Shown: positions 9,800-17,447, counted from the first letter of the stretch. The stretch is 64,000 bases of DNA from Wocania arenilitoris (GCF_021728535.1 NZ_JAKKDU010000009.1:88888-152887); one strand, 5' to 3'. The notes: generated by a model from the sequence alone, not told the origin. Numbers and translations: made by a program.

Positions 9800-9907
9800 T
9801 CAAGAACTAAATACTAATTAGTTATATTAAAAAATTAATCATCAGAGTCATCAAATCTAATAATTTTTTTTTAATTACCTGAAAGATCTTGTAGCAGAAT
9901 GGTTATT

Positions 9908-11368
9908 TTATTTTTTCGGTATCCTCTTTAAAATCTCCAAAACAAACTTCCAATATTTTTGAACCGATGATATTTGTGCGCGTTCATCTGGTGAATGAGC
10001 CCCTTTAATATTTGGGCCAAAGCTAATCATATCCATATTAGGGTAATTTATTCCTAAAAGACCACATTCTAATCCCGCATGGCATGCTGCTACATGAGGC
10101 TTTTTGCCGTTTAACTCTTCGTAAAGCTTTGTCATTAATTTTAAAATAGCAGAATCCATATTAGGTGTCCAACCTGGATAATCCCCAGAAAATGTTACCT
10201 CGCAACCTGTTAACTCAAATGTAGCACGAAGGGTATTTGCTAAATCCATTTTAGAACTTTCAACCGAACTGCGTGTTAAACAGCTTATATTAATATGCCC
10301 TTCTTTAACAATAACACGTGCAATATTGTTTGAGGTTTCTACCAAATCTGGAATATCTGCACTCATTCTATAAACACCATTTAACGCCGCATACAAAGCT
10401 CTGGTTAATTCTTCTTGAATACCTAAATCCATAATTTTTTCTGGATTATCCGTTTTAGAAACTATCATTTCTAAATCGGGCTCCATGGTTTTTAACTCCT
10501 TTTTAATAGTATTAGAAACTAAATTCATTTCTAATAAAAAAGCATCTTCATGTACGGCATCAATGGCTACAATAGCATTACTCTCTCTTGGAATGGCATT
10601 ACGCAGACTACCACCATCAATTTCAGAAATTCGTAATCCGAAATTTTCAAACCCATCAAATAAAATCCGATTCATAATTTTATTGGCATTACCCAAACCT
10701 TCGTGAATTTGCATTCCTGAATGTCCGCCTTGTAACCCTTTAACTTCTATTTTATATCCTATTTTAAATTCAGGAGTTTCTTCTTCTTTATAAGTTCTTG
10801 TTGCAGTTACATCTATTCCCCCAGCACAACCTACGCCTATTTCGTTATCCTCTTCGGTATCTAAATTCAACAATATGCCTCCTGAAAGCAACCCTCCTTC
10901 TAAGCCCATAGCTCCTGTCATTCCTGTTTCCTCATCAATGGTAAATAAAGCTTCAATAGGCGGGTGTGGTATATCAGTACTTTCTAAAATAGCCATAATA
11001 GTTGCTACACCTAAACCGTTGTCTGCTCCTAAAGTAGTGCCTTTAGCTTTTACCCAATCGCCTTCAACATACATATCAATACCTTGGGTATCAAAATCAA
11101 AAACGGTATCATTATTTTTTTGGTGCACCATATCCAAATGCGATTGCATAACAACAGTGGTTCTATCTTCCATTCCAGCAGTGGCAGGTTTTTTTATAAT
11201 AACATTTCCAACGGCATCTTCAATGGTTTCTAATTTTAAGTTTTTACCAAAATTCTTCATAAATGCGATAACACGCGCTTCTTTTTTTGATGCTCGTGGT
11301 ACAGCATTTAAATCAGCAAATTTATTCCAGAGTTGTTGTGGTTGAAGTTGTCTTATTTCTGAGCTCAT
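9908..11368 (-). CDS. pepD: Aminoacyl-histidine dipeptidase / cytosol non-specific dipeptidase (M20C)
   Basis: Cytoplasmic zinc dipeptidase that cleaves Xaa-His and other dipeptides. The 486-residue length is normal for PepD. Metal and catalytic motifs of the M20 family are in order: QSHLDMVHQ near residue 80 (His and Asp), GTTLGADNGLGVA near 115 (bridging Asp), DEETGMTGA near 145 (general base Glu), LNLDTEEDNEIGVGCAGG near 172, and GPNIKGAHSPDER near the end (His ligand). The dimerisation lid lies between about 210 and 390. It stands alone on the minus strand, back to back with the DUF3810 gene. A TACATTTG box at 11397-11390 may be its -7 element. Confidence 0.94.
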   Translation of the reverse strand: MSSEIRQLQPQQLWNKFADLNAVPRASKKEARVIAFMKNFGKNLKLETIEDAVGNVIIKKPATAGMEDRTTVVMQSHLDMVHQKNNDTVFDFDTQGIDMYVEGDWVKAKGTTLGADNGLGVATIMAILESTDIPHPPIEALFTIDEETGMTGAMGLEGGLLSGGILLNLDTEEDNEIGVGCAGGIDVTATRTYKEEETPEFKIGYKIEVKGLQGGHSGMQIHEGLGNANKIMNRILFDGFENFGLRISEIDGGSLRNAIPRESNAIVAIDAVHEDAFLLEMNLVSNTIKKELKTMEPDLEMIVSKTDNPEKIMDLGIQEELTRALYAALNGVYRMSADIPDLVETSNNIARVIVKEGHINISCLTRSSVESSKMDLANTLRATFELTGCEVTFSGDYPGWTPNMDSAILKLMTKLYEELNGKKPHVAACHAGLECGLLGINYPNMDMISFGPNIKGAHSPDERAQISSVQKYWKFVLEILKRIPKK

Positions 11369-11429
11369 AATTTTTATTATAGTGTTTTACAAATGTAATT
11401 ATTAATAATGATTTTTATATTTTTGAAAG

Positions 11430-12518
11430 ATGCTAATGAAAAGGAAAACTATTATAGCGCTTTTACTAATTCCGCAATATTTTCTGATTAAAATATTCTC
11501 ATACAATCCTGAATTTATTGAAAACTACTATAGCAATGGATTATACCCTATTTTATCAAAAATTTTTAGATACATTTTAGGGTGGTTGCCATTTTCGTTT
11601 GGCGATGTAATTTATGCTTTTGCCATTATTTATTCAGTTAGATGGATATATAACAACAGAAAGCGATTACTAAAAAACACGAAACAATGGTTTATTGAAG
11701 TATTTGCTGTTATATCGATTTTTTATTTTGTGTTTCATTTATTTTGGGGATTAAATTACTATAGACTTCCGTTACACAAAAACCTAGATTTAAAACATGA
11801 TTACACCACCGAGCAGCTCGTTTATGTAACTAAAAAGCTGATAGAAGAATCGAATAAATATCAATTAAAAATAACTAATAATGACACTTTAAAAGTTAAA
11901 ATCCCATACAGTAAACCTGAAATTTTTAAGCGTACACAAAATGGTTACAATAATTTAAAACAACTTTTTCCGCATTTAAAATATTACCCAAAAAGCATAA
12001 AAAAATCATTATTTAGTTACCCGTTAACATACATGGGTTTTAGTGGTTATTTAAATCCGTTAACCAACGAAGCACAAGTTGATGCTATAATTCCTATTTA
12101 TAGATTCCCAACTACAACAGCACACGAAATAGCACATCAATTAGGTTATGCTGCCGAAAACGAAGCTAATTTTATAGGTTGTTTAGCAAGTATAAATAAT
12201 GATGATATCTATTTTAAATATACTGGATACACATTTGGATTACGTTTTTGTTTGAATGAAATTTATAGACGTGATGAATCACTATATGAAGATTTGATTA
12301 CTAATGTTAATATTGGTATTTTAAAAAATTACGAAGAAGTTCGTTTGTTTTGGGAGGCACACCAAAACCCAGCCGAACCTATATTTAAACTTTTTTATGG
12401 TAATTTTTTAAAAGCCAACAAGCAGGATAAAGGAATGGAAAGCTACAGCTATGTTGTTGCTTTGTTGGTTAATTATTTTAAAAATAAACCTAATTTAACT
12501 AACCACTATAATGATTAA
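11430..12518 (+). CDS. DUF3810 membrane protein with HExxH metalloprotease motif
   Basis: Predicted inner-membrane protein of 362 residues with three hydrophobic segments in its first 115 residues (around 6-25, 35-65 and 85-110). The soluble part that follows holds a zinc-protease signature: His232-Glu233-x-x-His236 (TTAHEIAHQLGY), then AENEANF with a candidate third ligand. This matches the DUF3810 family of Bacteroidota; substrate and role are unknown. An internal ATG two codons downstream (11436) is an equally good start. A TATTTTTG promoter-like box ends only a few bases before the start, so if it is used the mRNA leader is very short. The stop overlaps the ATG of the 30-codon remnant at 12511. 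Confidence 0.8.
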   Translation: MLMKRKTIIALLLIPQYFLIKIFSYNPEFIENYYSNGLYPILSKIFRYILGWLPFSFGDVIYAFAIIYSVRWIYNNRKRLLKNTKQWFIEVFAVISIFYFVFHLFWGLNYYRLPLHKNLDLKHDYTTEQLVYVTKKLIEESNKYQLKITNNDTLKVKIPYSKPEIFKRTQNGYNNLKQLFPHLKYYPKSIKKSLFSYPLTYMGFSGYLNPLTNEAQVDAIIPIYRFPTTTAHEIAHQLGYAAENEANFIGCLASINNDDIYFKYTGYTFGLRFCLNEIYRRDESLYEDLITNVNIGILKNYEEVRLFWEAHQNPAEPIFKLFYGNFLKANKQDKGMESYSYVVALLVNYFKNKPNLTNHYND

Positions 12519-12603
12519 AAAACACTTTTTACTCTTTACACTCTTGTGTAGCATATCTTTGTTTGCACAAGACTATTTTTCTAAAAAGATTAATACTCTT
12601 TAG
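12511..12603 (+). pseudogene. Remnant of a secreted-protein gene (signal peptide plus about 10 residues)
   Basis: A 30-codon frame starts inside the DUF3810 stop region (8-bp overlap, typical of operon coupling). It encodes a textbook signal peptide, MIKKHFLLFTLLCSISLFAQ, then DYFSKKINTL and a stop. Everything after the predicted signal-peptidase site is missing. The next 150 bp hold a palindrome and no coding continuation, so this looks like the 5' stub of a deleted exported-protein gene. A functional micro-protein cannot be excluded. Confidence 0.5.
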
Positions 12604-12608
12604 TAAGA

Positions 12609-12626
12609 GTCTGTTTTGAAACAGAC
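12609..12626. repeat. Perfect 18-bp palindrome
   Basis: GTCTGTTTTGAAACAGAC folds into a 7-8 bp stem with a tiny loop, directly after the gene remnant. It resembles the GTTTCAGA-type palindromes seen elsewhere in the window and may mark the deletion scar or act as a weak 3'-end stabiliser. Confidence 0.5.
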
Positions 12627-12751
12627 AGGTAGTAGCTGTAACTCATCAGTACTGCTATAAAAGAATGTAATCAATTGGTTTATTTATATATCGTTCTTGT
12701 TTAACAAAGTTAATATAATTACATAAAAAGAATTACTTTTGTTCAACTTAT

Positions 12752-13546
12752 ATGAAAACGATTAGCAGCTCACAAAACACATATATTAAGGAACTTGTTC
12801 AATTAAAAGACAAGTCTCGAAAACGTCGTAAAACTGGAACTTTTTTAATTGAAGGCAAGCGCGAAATCTCGTTAGCAATTAAAGGAAATTACGAGCTTGA
12901 AACCATTTTATTTTACCCAGAATTATTTTCCGAAAAACAACTTAACAACTTAACAAATCAACAAATCAACATTATTAAAATTTCCAAAGAAACCTATCAA
13001 AAACTAGCTTACCGAGATACTACCGAAGGTGTTTTGGCAGTAGCAAAATCTAAAACTAATAGTTTAAATAATTTAACTTTTAAAAATAAAAACCCTTTGA
13101 TTTTAATTGCTGAAGCCCCAGAAAAACCTGGAAATATTGGAGCCATTTTAAGAACTGCCGATGCTGCAAATGTTGATGCGGTCATTATAGCAAACCCCAA
13201 GACAGATTTATATAACCCAAATGTTATTCGGTCAAGCATAGGTTGCCTATTTACGAATCAAATTGCAACAGGAAATACAACTGAAATTATAGCATTTTTA
13301 AAATCTAAAAATATTAAAATTTACTGTGCTGCGTTACAGGCATCGGTTAATTATCATTCACAAGATTTTAAAAACTCAACAGCTATTGTTGTTGGAACGG
13401 AAGCCACTGGTCTAAGCAAAGAGTGGCTTGAAAACGCTACTCAAAATATTATAATCCCTATGCAAGGCGAAATAGATTCCATGAATGTGTCGGTTGCAGC
13501 TGGAATTCTTATTTTTGAAGCTAAAAGACAACGTAATTTTAAATGA
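12752..13546 (+). CDS. TrmH/SpoU-family RNA 2'-O-methyltransferase
   Basis: AdoMet-dependent ribose methyltransferase of the trefoil-knot (SPOUT) class, 264 residues. An N-terminal substrate-binding domain (about 1-95, with KSRKRRKTGTFLIEGKREI) precedes the SpoU domain at about 110-258. The three SpoU motifs are present: NIGAILRTADAANVDAV, GTEATGLSKEW and IPMQGEIDSMNVSVAAGILIFE. The substrate-binding domain suggests rRNA, RlmB-like, rather than tRNA, but the exact target cannot be assigned. A TACTTTTG box at 12734-12741 is the likely -7 element, giving a very short leader. This is one of two SPOUT methyltransferases in the window; the other is at 20.6-21.2 kb. Confidence 0.88.
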   Translation: MKTISSSQNTYIKELVQLKDKSRKRRKTGTFLIEGKREISLAIKGNYELETILFYPELFSEKQLNNLTNQQINIIKISKETYQKLAYRDTTEGVLAVAKSKTNSLNNLTFKNKNPLILIAEAPEKPGNIGAILRTADAANVDAVIIANPKTDLYNPNVIRSSIGCLFTNQIATGNTTEIIAFLKSKNIKIYCAALQASVNYHSQDFKNSTAIVVGTEATGLSKEWLENATQNIIIPMQGEIDSMNVSVAAGILIFEAKRQRNFK

Positions 13547-13549
13547 AAC

Positions 13550-13658
13550 GTCATTACGAGGAAAGAATGATCGAAGTAATCAATTAAAGAAGTAATCAAT
13601 TAAATCGGAACTAAAAACAAACAGATTGCCACGTCGCTAAAAAGCTTCTCGCAATGAC
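13550..13658. repeat. Composite extragenic palindromic element with internal 16-bp tandem repeat
   Basis: The ends are inverted copies: GTCATTACGAGGAA (13550-13563) against TTCTCGCAATGAC (13646-13658). Inside, GAAGTAATCAATTAAA is repeated exactly twice back to back (13573-13588, 13589-13604), and CAGATTGCC begins the right half. The same AGATTGCC...GCAATGAC arm recurs at 17026-17058. It lies between two plus-strand genes. Confidence 0.75.
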
Positions 13659-13667
13659 ATTAAATAT

Positions 13668-14900
13668 ATGACATCAACAACCCTATTTTACATCATCATC
13701 GGAATAATAATCATCAATTTTATAATTGATAAAATTCTCGACGCTTTAAATGCAAAACATTTTAATGATGAACTTCCTGAAGATTTACAAGATGTTTATG
13801 ATGATACCGAGTATAAAAAATCGCAAAATTATAAAGCAACAAATTATAAATTTGGATTGCTAACCTCAACATTTTCTATTCTTTTAACTTTAGGGTTTTT
13901 ATGGTTTGATGGCTTTGAATTTGTAGACAATATTGCCAGAAGTTATAGCGACAACTCAATTATTATAGCGCTTATTTTCTTTGGAATTATTATGATTGGT
14001 AGTGATATTTTAACAACACCTTTCAGCTATTACAGCACGTTTGTTATTGAAGAAAAATTTGGATTTAACAAAACTACAGTTAAAACATTCTTTTTAGACA
14101 AAATAAAGGGTTGGCTCATGATGGCTATTATTGGCGGAGGCATTTTAGCATTAATTATTTGGTTTTATCAAGCTACAGGTAAACATTTTTGGCTTTACGC
14201 TTGGGGGTTGGTTGCTGTATTTACCTTGTTTATGAATATGTTTTATTCCAAACTTATTGTACCTTTATTTAATAAACAAACCCCTTTAGAGGAAGGGACT
14301 TTGCGCGATAAAATTTCGGCTTATGCCAAAACCGTCGGGTTTAAATTAGATAAAATTTTTGTGATTGATGGCTCTAAACGAAGCACCAAAGCCAATGCTT
14401 ATTTCTCTGGGTTTGGGAGTGAAAAACGCGTAACGCTTTACGACACATTAATTAATGATTTAGATGATGATGAAATTATTGCTGTTTTAGCTCACGAAGT
14501 TGGGCATTACAAAAAGAAACATATTATTTTTAATTTGTTCGCTTCAATTTTATTAACTGGATTAACACTTTATATTTTATCGTTATTCATTTCAAATCCT
14601 TTGTTATCACAAGCTTTGGGAGTTGAAATTCCGAGTTTTCATATTGGGTTGATTGCTTTCGGTCTCCTCTACTCGCCTATTTCTGAAATTACAGGTTTAA
14701 TTATGAATGTGTTTTCTAGAAAATTTGAATACCAAGCGGATGATTATGCCAAAAACACCTATAAAGCAGAACCATTAATTACCTCGCTTAAAAAATTATC
14801 AAAAAATAGCTTGAGTAATTTAACACCACATCCTGCTTATGTGTTTATGCATTATTCGCATCCTACCCTTTTGAAACGGATTGGGAATTTGAGGAACTAG
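13668..14900 (+). CDS. M48 family (Ste24/CAAX prenyl protease-type) membrane metalloprotease
   Basis: Integral membrane zinc protease of 410 residues, the length and layout of Ste24-type enzymes. About six to seven hydrophobic segments are seen, including 3-23, 62-80, 98-118, 145-170, 175-197 and two after residue 285. The zinc site is His276-Glu277-x-x-His280 (LAHEVGHYKKKH), with the third ligand in FEYQADDYA near residue 350. The C-terminal SNLTPHPAYVFMHYSHP is the usual Ste24 tail. Bacteria lack most CAAX prenylation, so the role is probably membrane-protein quality control. It stands alone after the palindromic element. Confidence 0.9.
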   Translation: MTSTTLFYIIIGIIIINFIIDKILDALNAKHFNDELPEDLQDVYDDTEYKKSQNYKATNYKFGLLTSTFSILLTLGFLWFDGFEFVDNIARSYSDNSIIIALIFFGIIMIGSDILTTPFSYYSTFVIEEKFGFNKTTVKTFFLDKIKGWLMMAIIGGGILALIIWFYQATGKHFWLYAWGLVAVFTLFMNMFYSKLIVPLFNKQTPLEEGTLRDKISAYAKTVGFKLDKIFVIDGSKRSTKANAYFSGFGSEKRVTLYDTLINDLDDDEIIAVLAHEVGHYKKKHIIFNLFASILLTGLTLYILSLFISNPLLSQALGVEIPSFHIGLIAFGLLYSPISEITGLIMNVFSRKFEYQADDYAKNTYKAEPLITSLKKLSKNSLSNLTPHPAYVFMHYSHPTLLKRIGNLRN

Positions 14901-14997
14901 TGCTGAACACTCCATAACAAAATTTGAATTTCTTGACTTTGTCAGAAAAAAATCATAACTTCGTTTAACAACCGATAAATTTCATTAAAACGGAAAC

Positions 14998-15005
14998 TTA
15001 TCTTT
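14998..15005 (+). promoter_or_regulatory. Probable -7 element (TATCTTTG) of the fucosidase gene
   Basis: Matches the Bacteroidota TAnnTTTG box, 37 bp before the first fucosidase ATG. No clear TTG is seen about 20 bp upstream. Confidence 0.45.
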
Positions 15006-15041
15006 GCATTGTACCTCATTAATTAAATAAACAAAAAAAAT

Positions 15042-16670
15042 ATGATTTGGAAAATTAATATGGATTGGAAAAAAATTATTTTGGCTTTATTCTTACTAGC
15101 ATCTGTAAGTATTCCTTGTTTCTCCCAAGAAAAAGAACTTTCATGGGAAGAACTACGAAAACAATACCAATTCCCTAAATGGTATACTGAAGCCCGATTT
15201 GGCATATGGGTACATTGGGGTGCACAAACACAACCTAAAGAAGGTGGAGGTTGGTATGCACGCCATATGTATATGCAAGATGTGGGTAATCAAAAATGGG
15301 GTGAATATGCATATGAATATCACTGTAAAACATATGGGCATCCATCTGAAATTGGGTATAAAGATGTTTTAAATGAATGGAAGGCAGAAAACCTTGACAC
15401 AGACGCTCTATTAAAATATTTCAGGAAAATTGGTGCGAAATATTTCGTTGCTCTGGCCAATCATCACGATCGATTTGACAATTTCAATTCTACTCATTTT
15501 GAGTGGAATTCGGTGAATGTTGGGCCAAAGAGAGATATTATTGGTGAGTTTTCTGAATCAGCTAAAAAATACAATATTCCCTATGGCGTAAGCTCACATG
15601 ATGATCGCTTCCTGGATTGGTGGATACCCGCTTTTGGTTCAGATGATAGCGGTGAGTACAAAGGAAAACCATATGACGGCCATATGACAAAAGAGGATGG
15701 CAAAGGCAAATGGTGGGAAGGAATGGATCCTGCAAAACTTTATGGTCTACCCCCTGAAAAAAGAACACCTGAATACATAGAAGAAGTTAAACATAACTGG
15801 ATGCTCAGACATAAAGAATTAGTAACAAAATACGACATTGATTTCCTTTGGTTTGATGGCGGTGGATTTCCTTATAAGGAATATGGGAAAGAGGTATGTC
15901 AAACTTATTTCAATCATAAACTAAACGAAAATGGTGAAATAAATGCCGTAGTGGCTGGTAAATTTAAGAATGAACCATCAACTGTTAAGGATATTGAAAG
16001 GGGAGGAGCTGATACAATTTTACCCTATCCATGGCAAGGGACAACGACGCCCAGAACCTGGTTCTATAAAGAGGATAAAGATAGACTTGAATACAGACAT
16101 AACGCAAGAACAATTATAGAATTGCTTGTTGATTACATGAGCAAAAATGGTAATCTTCTGTTAAATGTTGAGTTATTACCTGATGGCACAATTCCTCCCG
16201 AACAAATAAGCCTGCTGGATGAAGTGGGTGATTGGATTAATCTAAACCAGGAAGCCATTTATGCTAGTAAACCCTGGCACATATATGGCGACAATCTTAA
16301 TTCTATCAATAAAAGACTGGAAAAGGAAGCAGTTACTGAGGCTGATCTTGAAGCATTAAAAAATTATAAAAAGAGCGAACATTTTAATGAAAGGACCACT
16401 CAAAGTCCTGAATATGGACATGAAGAAGTTCGTTTTACAACTAAGGACGCTGTGTTATATGTTATTGTATTAAACCCCAAAGAGGGAGAAATACAACTAC
16501 CTTCATTAGGGTTAAATTCAGAATATTGTTCTAAAAAGATTAACTCAATTAAAATGATAGGCAGTAACACCAAAATAAAATTTAAGCAGAGTTCTGAAGA
16601 ACTAACCCTATATATTCCGAGTAACAGGCCAAACAAATATGCAAGTGTTTTTAAAATTGAAAAACTATAA
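15042..16670 (+). CDS. Secreted GH29 alpha-L-fucosidase
   Basis: Retaining exo-fucosidase predicted in the periplasm or outside, 542 residues. The start gives a signal peptide (hydrophobic LALFLLASVSIPCF, cleavage near FSQ-EKE); an internal ATG at 15060 gives a more compact one. The catalytic (beta/alpha)8 domain spans about 35-400, with RFGIWVHWG near 55, a fucose-binding LANHHDRFDNFNS near 138, and the nucleophile in FLWFDGGG near 271. A beta-sandwich domain fills about 430-540. The acid/base cannot be fixed by eye. It is not next to a SusCD pair, a sulfatase or another glycosidase. Base use is richer in G and C than its neighbours (more CTG, CCC, CGC), and a dense repeat region follows, suggesting acquisition by transfer. 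Confidence 0.93.
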   Translation: MIWKINMDWKKIILALFLLASVSIPCFSQEKELSWEELRKQYQFPKWYTEARFGIWVHWGAQTQPKEGGGWYARHMYMQDVGNQKWGEYAYEYHCKTYGHPSEIGYKDVLNEWKAENLDTDALLKYFRKIGAKYFVALANHHDRFDNFNSTHFEWNSVNVGPKRDIIGEFSESAKKYNIPYGVSSHDDRFLDWWIPAFGSDDSGEYKGKPYDGHMTKEDGKGKWWEGMDPAKLYGLPPEKRTPEYIEEVKHNWMLRHKELVTKYDIDFLWFDGGGFPYKEYGKEVCQTYFNHKLNENGEINAVVAGKFKNEPSTVKDIERGGADTILPYPWQGTTTPRTWFYKEDKDRLEYRHNARTIIELLVDYMSKNGNLLLNVELLPDGTIPPEQISLLDEVGDWINLNQEAIYASKPWHIYGDNLNSINKRLEKEAVTEADLEALKNYKKSEHFNERTTQSPEYGHEEVRFTTKDAVLYVIVLNPKEGEIQLPSLGLNSEYCSKKINSIKMIGSNTKIKFKQSSEELTLYIPSNRPNKYASVFKIEKL

Positions 16671-16740
16671 AGAAATGTAATAAAGCCAATTAACAACGAG
16701 CTAAAAATATAAATAAACAGATAGGTGAAAAACGAGGTAC

Positions 16741-16871
16741 AACATTTTGTATAAGTAATGGCAGGGAAAGTGCTAAATATAAAGAGGTGCAGCCTACTCA
16801 AACTATATTGCGGTTTAACAGGCAGGTACAGCGCAACCTGCCACTACTCATACAATTTACCGTTAAACGAA
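16741..16871 (+). repeat. attC-like foldback element
   Basis: A long imperfect inverted repeat: TTGTATAAGTAATGGCAGG (16747-16765) against CCTGCCACTACTCATACAA (16837-16855), 17 of 19 positions complementary. Nested inside is a perfect hairpin, GGCAGGT (16821-16827) with ACCTGCC (16836-16842). The right end carries GTTAAAC (16862-16868), which fits the GTTRRRY core of integron attC sites, but no clean RYYYAAC partner is seen at the left end, so it is not a canonical attC. Confidence 0.6.
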
Positions 16872-16922
16872 CCTTTCCAAAAGCACCAAGAATTTCACTT
16901 TAAATCCATAAATTAACAAAAA

Positions 16923-16970
16923 TGCGAGTTAACGATTGAACGGTTCGACTGCGCTCTCCGCAGGAAACGT
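16923..16970 (+). repeat. Decayed copy of the multi-hairpin repeat
   Basis: TGCGAGTTAACGATTGAACG matches the start of the copy at 17072 (TGCG..TTAACGATTGA), followed by a hairpin CTGCG (16949-16953) / CGCAG (16959-16963). The right half of the repeat is not recognisable. Confidence 0.5.
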
Positions 16971-17025
16971 TTAAAATCCTTTTTAAAACTTGATGGTATT
17001 ATTTTGAGATAAGCTATAATTAAAC

Positions 17026-17058
17026 AGATTGCCACAGTCGTGCCACCTTCGCAATGAC
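17026..17058 (+). repeat. Palindromic arm AGATTGCC...GCAATGAC
   Basis: Same arm as the right half of the element at 13550-13658. It ends 14 bp before the multi-hairpin repeat; an equivalent ...CGCAATGAC arm precedes the copy at 59.70 kb at a similar distance. Confidence 0.6.
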
Positions 17059-17072
17059 GTTAGCAGACTAAT

Positions 17073-17164
17073 GCGTTAACGATTGAGCAATTGTTGAAGC
17101 TCTTTTTGTGTTGTTGCACCTATGCAACACAAAAAAGCGACTTGCAAAAGCGTGTAAAACGCCC
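17073..17164 (+). repeat. Multi-hairpin structured repeat, copy A
   Basis: GCGTT (17073-17077) can pair with AACGC (17158-17162) to close the element. Inside, after the conserved segment CGATTGAGCAATTGTTGAAGC, an 11-bp perfect hairpin TTTTTGTGTTG (17103-17113) / CAACACAAAAA (17125-17135) is followed by AGCGACTTGC and ACGCCCAAA. Copy B at 59703-59786 has the same flanks (GCGTTA..GATTGA, GTTGAAGCTC, AGCGACT, AACGCCCAAA) but a different hairpin sequence. Confidence 0.75.
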
Positions 17165-17196
17165 AAAAGAATTAAAATTAGAGGTCTTATAATGAG

Positions 17197-17216
17197 ATTC
17201 CTGCCTGTGCAGGAAT
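17197..17216. repeat. Perfect palindrome ATTCCTGC/GCAGGAAT
   Basis: An 8-bp stem with a CTGT loop, flanked by GAG and GAC. It belongs to the same ATTCCTGC family as the element at 59594-59643. Confidence 0.65.
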
Positions 17217-17235
17217 GACAAGTCAAATAATAGTG

Positions 17236-17243
17236 TATCTTTG
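17236..17243 (+). promoter_or_regulatory. Possible -7 element (TATCTTTG) for the DEAD-box helicase
   Basis: Fits TAnnTTTG. If used, the helicase mRNA has a leader of about 200 nt containing two hairpins (17266-17286 and 17300-17333), a layout common for cold-regulated helicases. No TTG lies at the proper upstream spacing. Confidence 0.3.
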
Positions 17244-17265
17244 CCGCTTGAAACAAAAGGATGAG

Positions 17266-17286
17266 ACCTCGAAATAAATTCGAGGT
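17266..17286. repeat. Perfect palindrome ACCTCGAA/TTCGAGGT
   Basis: An 8-bp stem around an ATAAA loop in the putative helicase leader. Confidence 0.6.
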
Positions 17287-17447
17287 TAGTTCAACCAACA
17301 AATTTGAATGCACTTTATAAGCTTTTCAAATTTGAATTTCACTAAATTCCTCAGGGTGAGGATGTGTTACTAGAAGTTTAAGGTTAAGTATGTCGATGCG
17401 CTTCTTTATGTAACACTACATAACATAATCGCATACATTAAACAAGA

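Larger units (their letters stand above)
16671..17447. other. 777-bp non-coding repeat cluster between fucosidase and helicase genes
   Basis: No credible gene. From left to right it holds the attC-like foldback (16741-16871), a decayed copy of the multi-hairpin repeat (16923-16970), a short palindromic arm (17026-17058), the full multi-hairpin repeat (17073-17164), two perfect palindromes (17197-17216 and 17266-17286), a promoter-like TATCTTTG (17236-17243), and an inverted pair AAATTTGAA/TTCAAATTT (17300-17308, 17325-17333). Small frames crossing it are chance openings through repeats. Confidence 0.8.

Noticed and set aside
10875..11345. 156-codon plus-strand frame inside pepD
   Set aside because: Antisense to a fully conserved M20 peptidase domain; the translation is low-complexity Ser/Ile/Val/Pro with no motif.
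13573..13604. Possible CRISPR-like direct repeats
   Set aside because: The two 16-bp units are directly adjacent with no spacer, and there are no cas genes in the window.
3053..16670. A fucose polysaccharide-utilisation locus joining SusCD to the GH29 gene
   Set aside because: The two are about 5 kb apart, on opposite strands, separated by four housekeeping-type genes, and the fucosidase has its own promoter box and repeat border.
16400..16801. 133-codon minus-strand frame over the fucosidase end and foldback element
   Set aside because: Chance opening opposite a conserved gene, running into repeat DNA.
16741..16871. Calling the foldback a true integron attC site
   Set aside because: Only one of the two core sites fits the consensus and no integrase is visible, so it is reported as attC-like only.
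17068..17313. 81-codon minus-strand frame through the repeat cluster
   Set aside because: It exists only because the palindromes happen to be free of stops; no start signal or homology.
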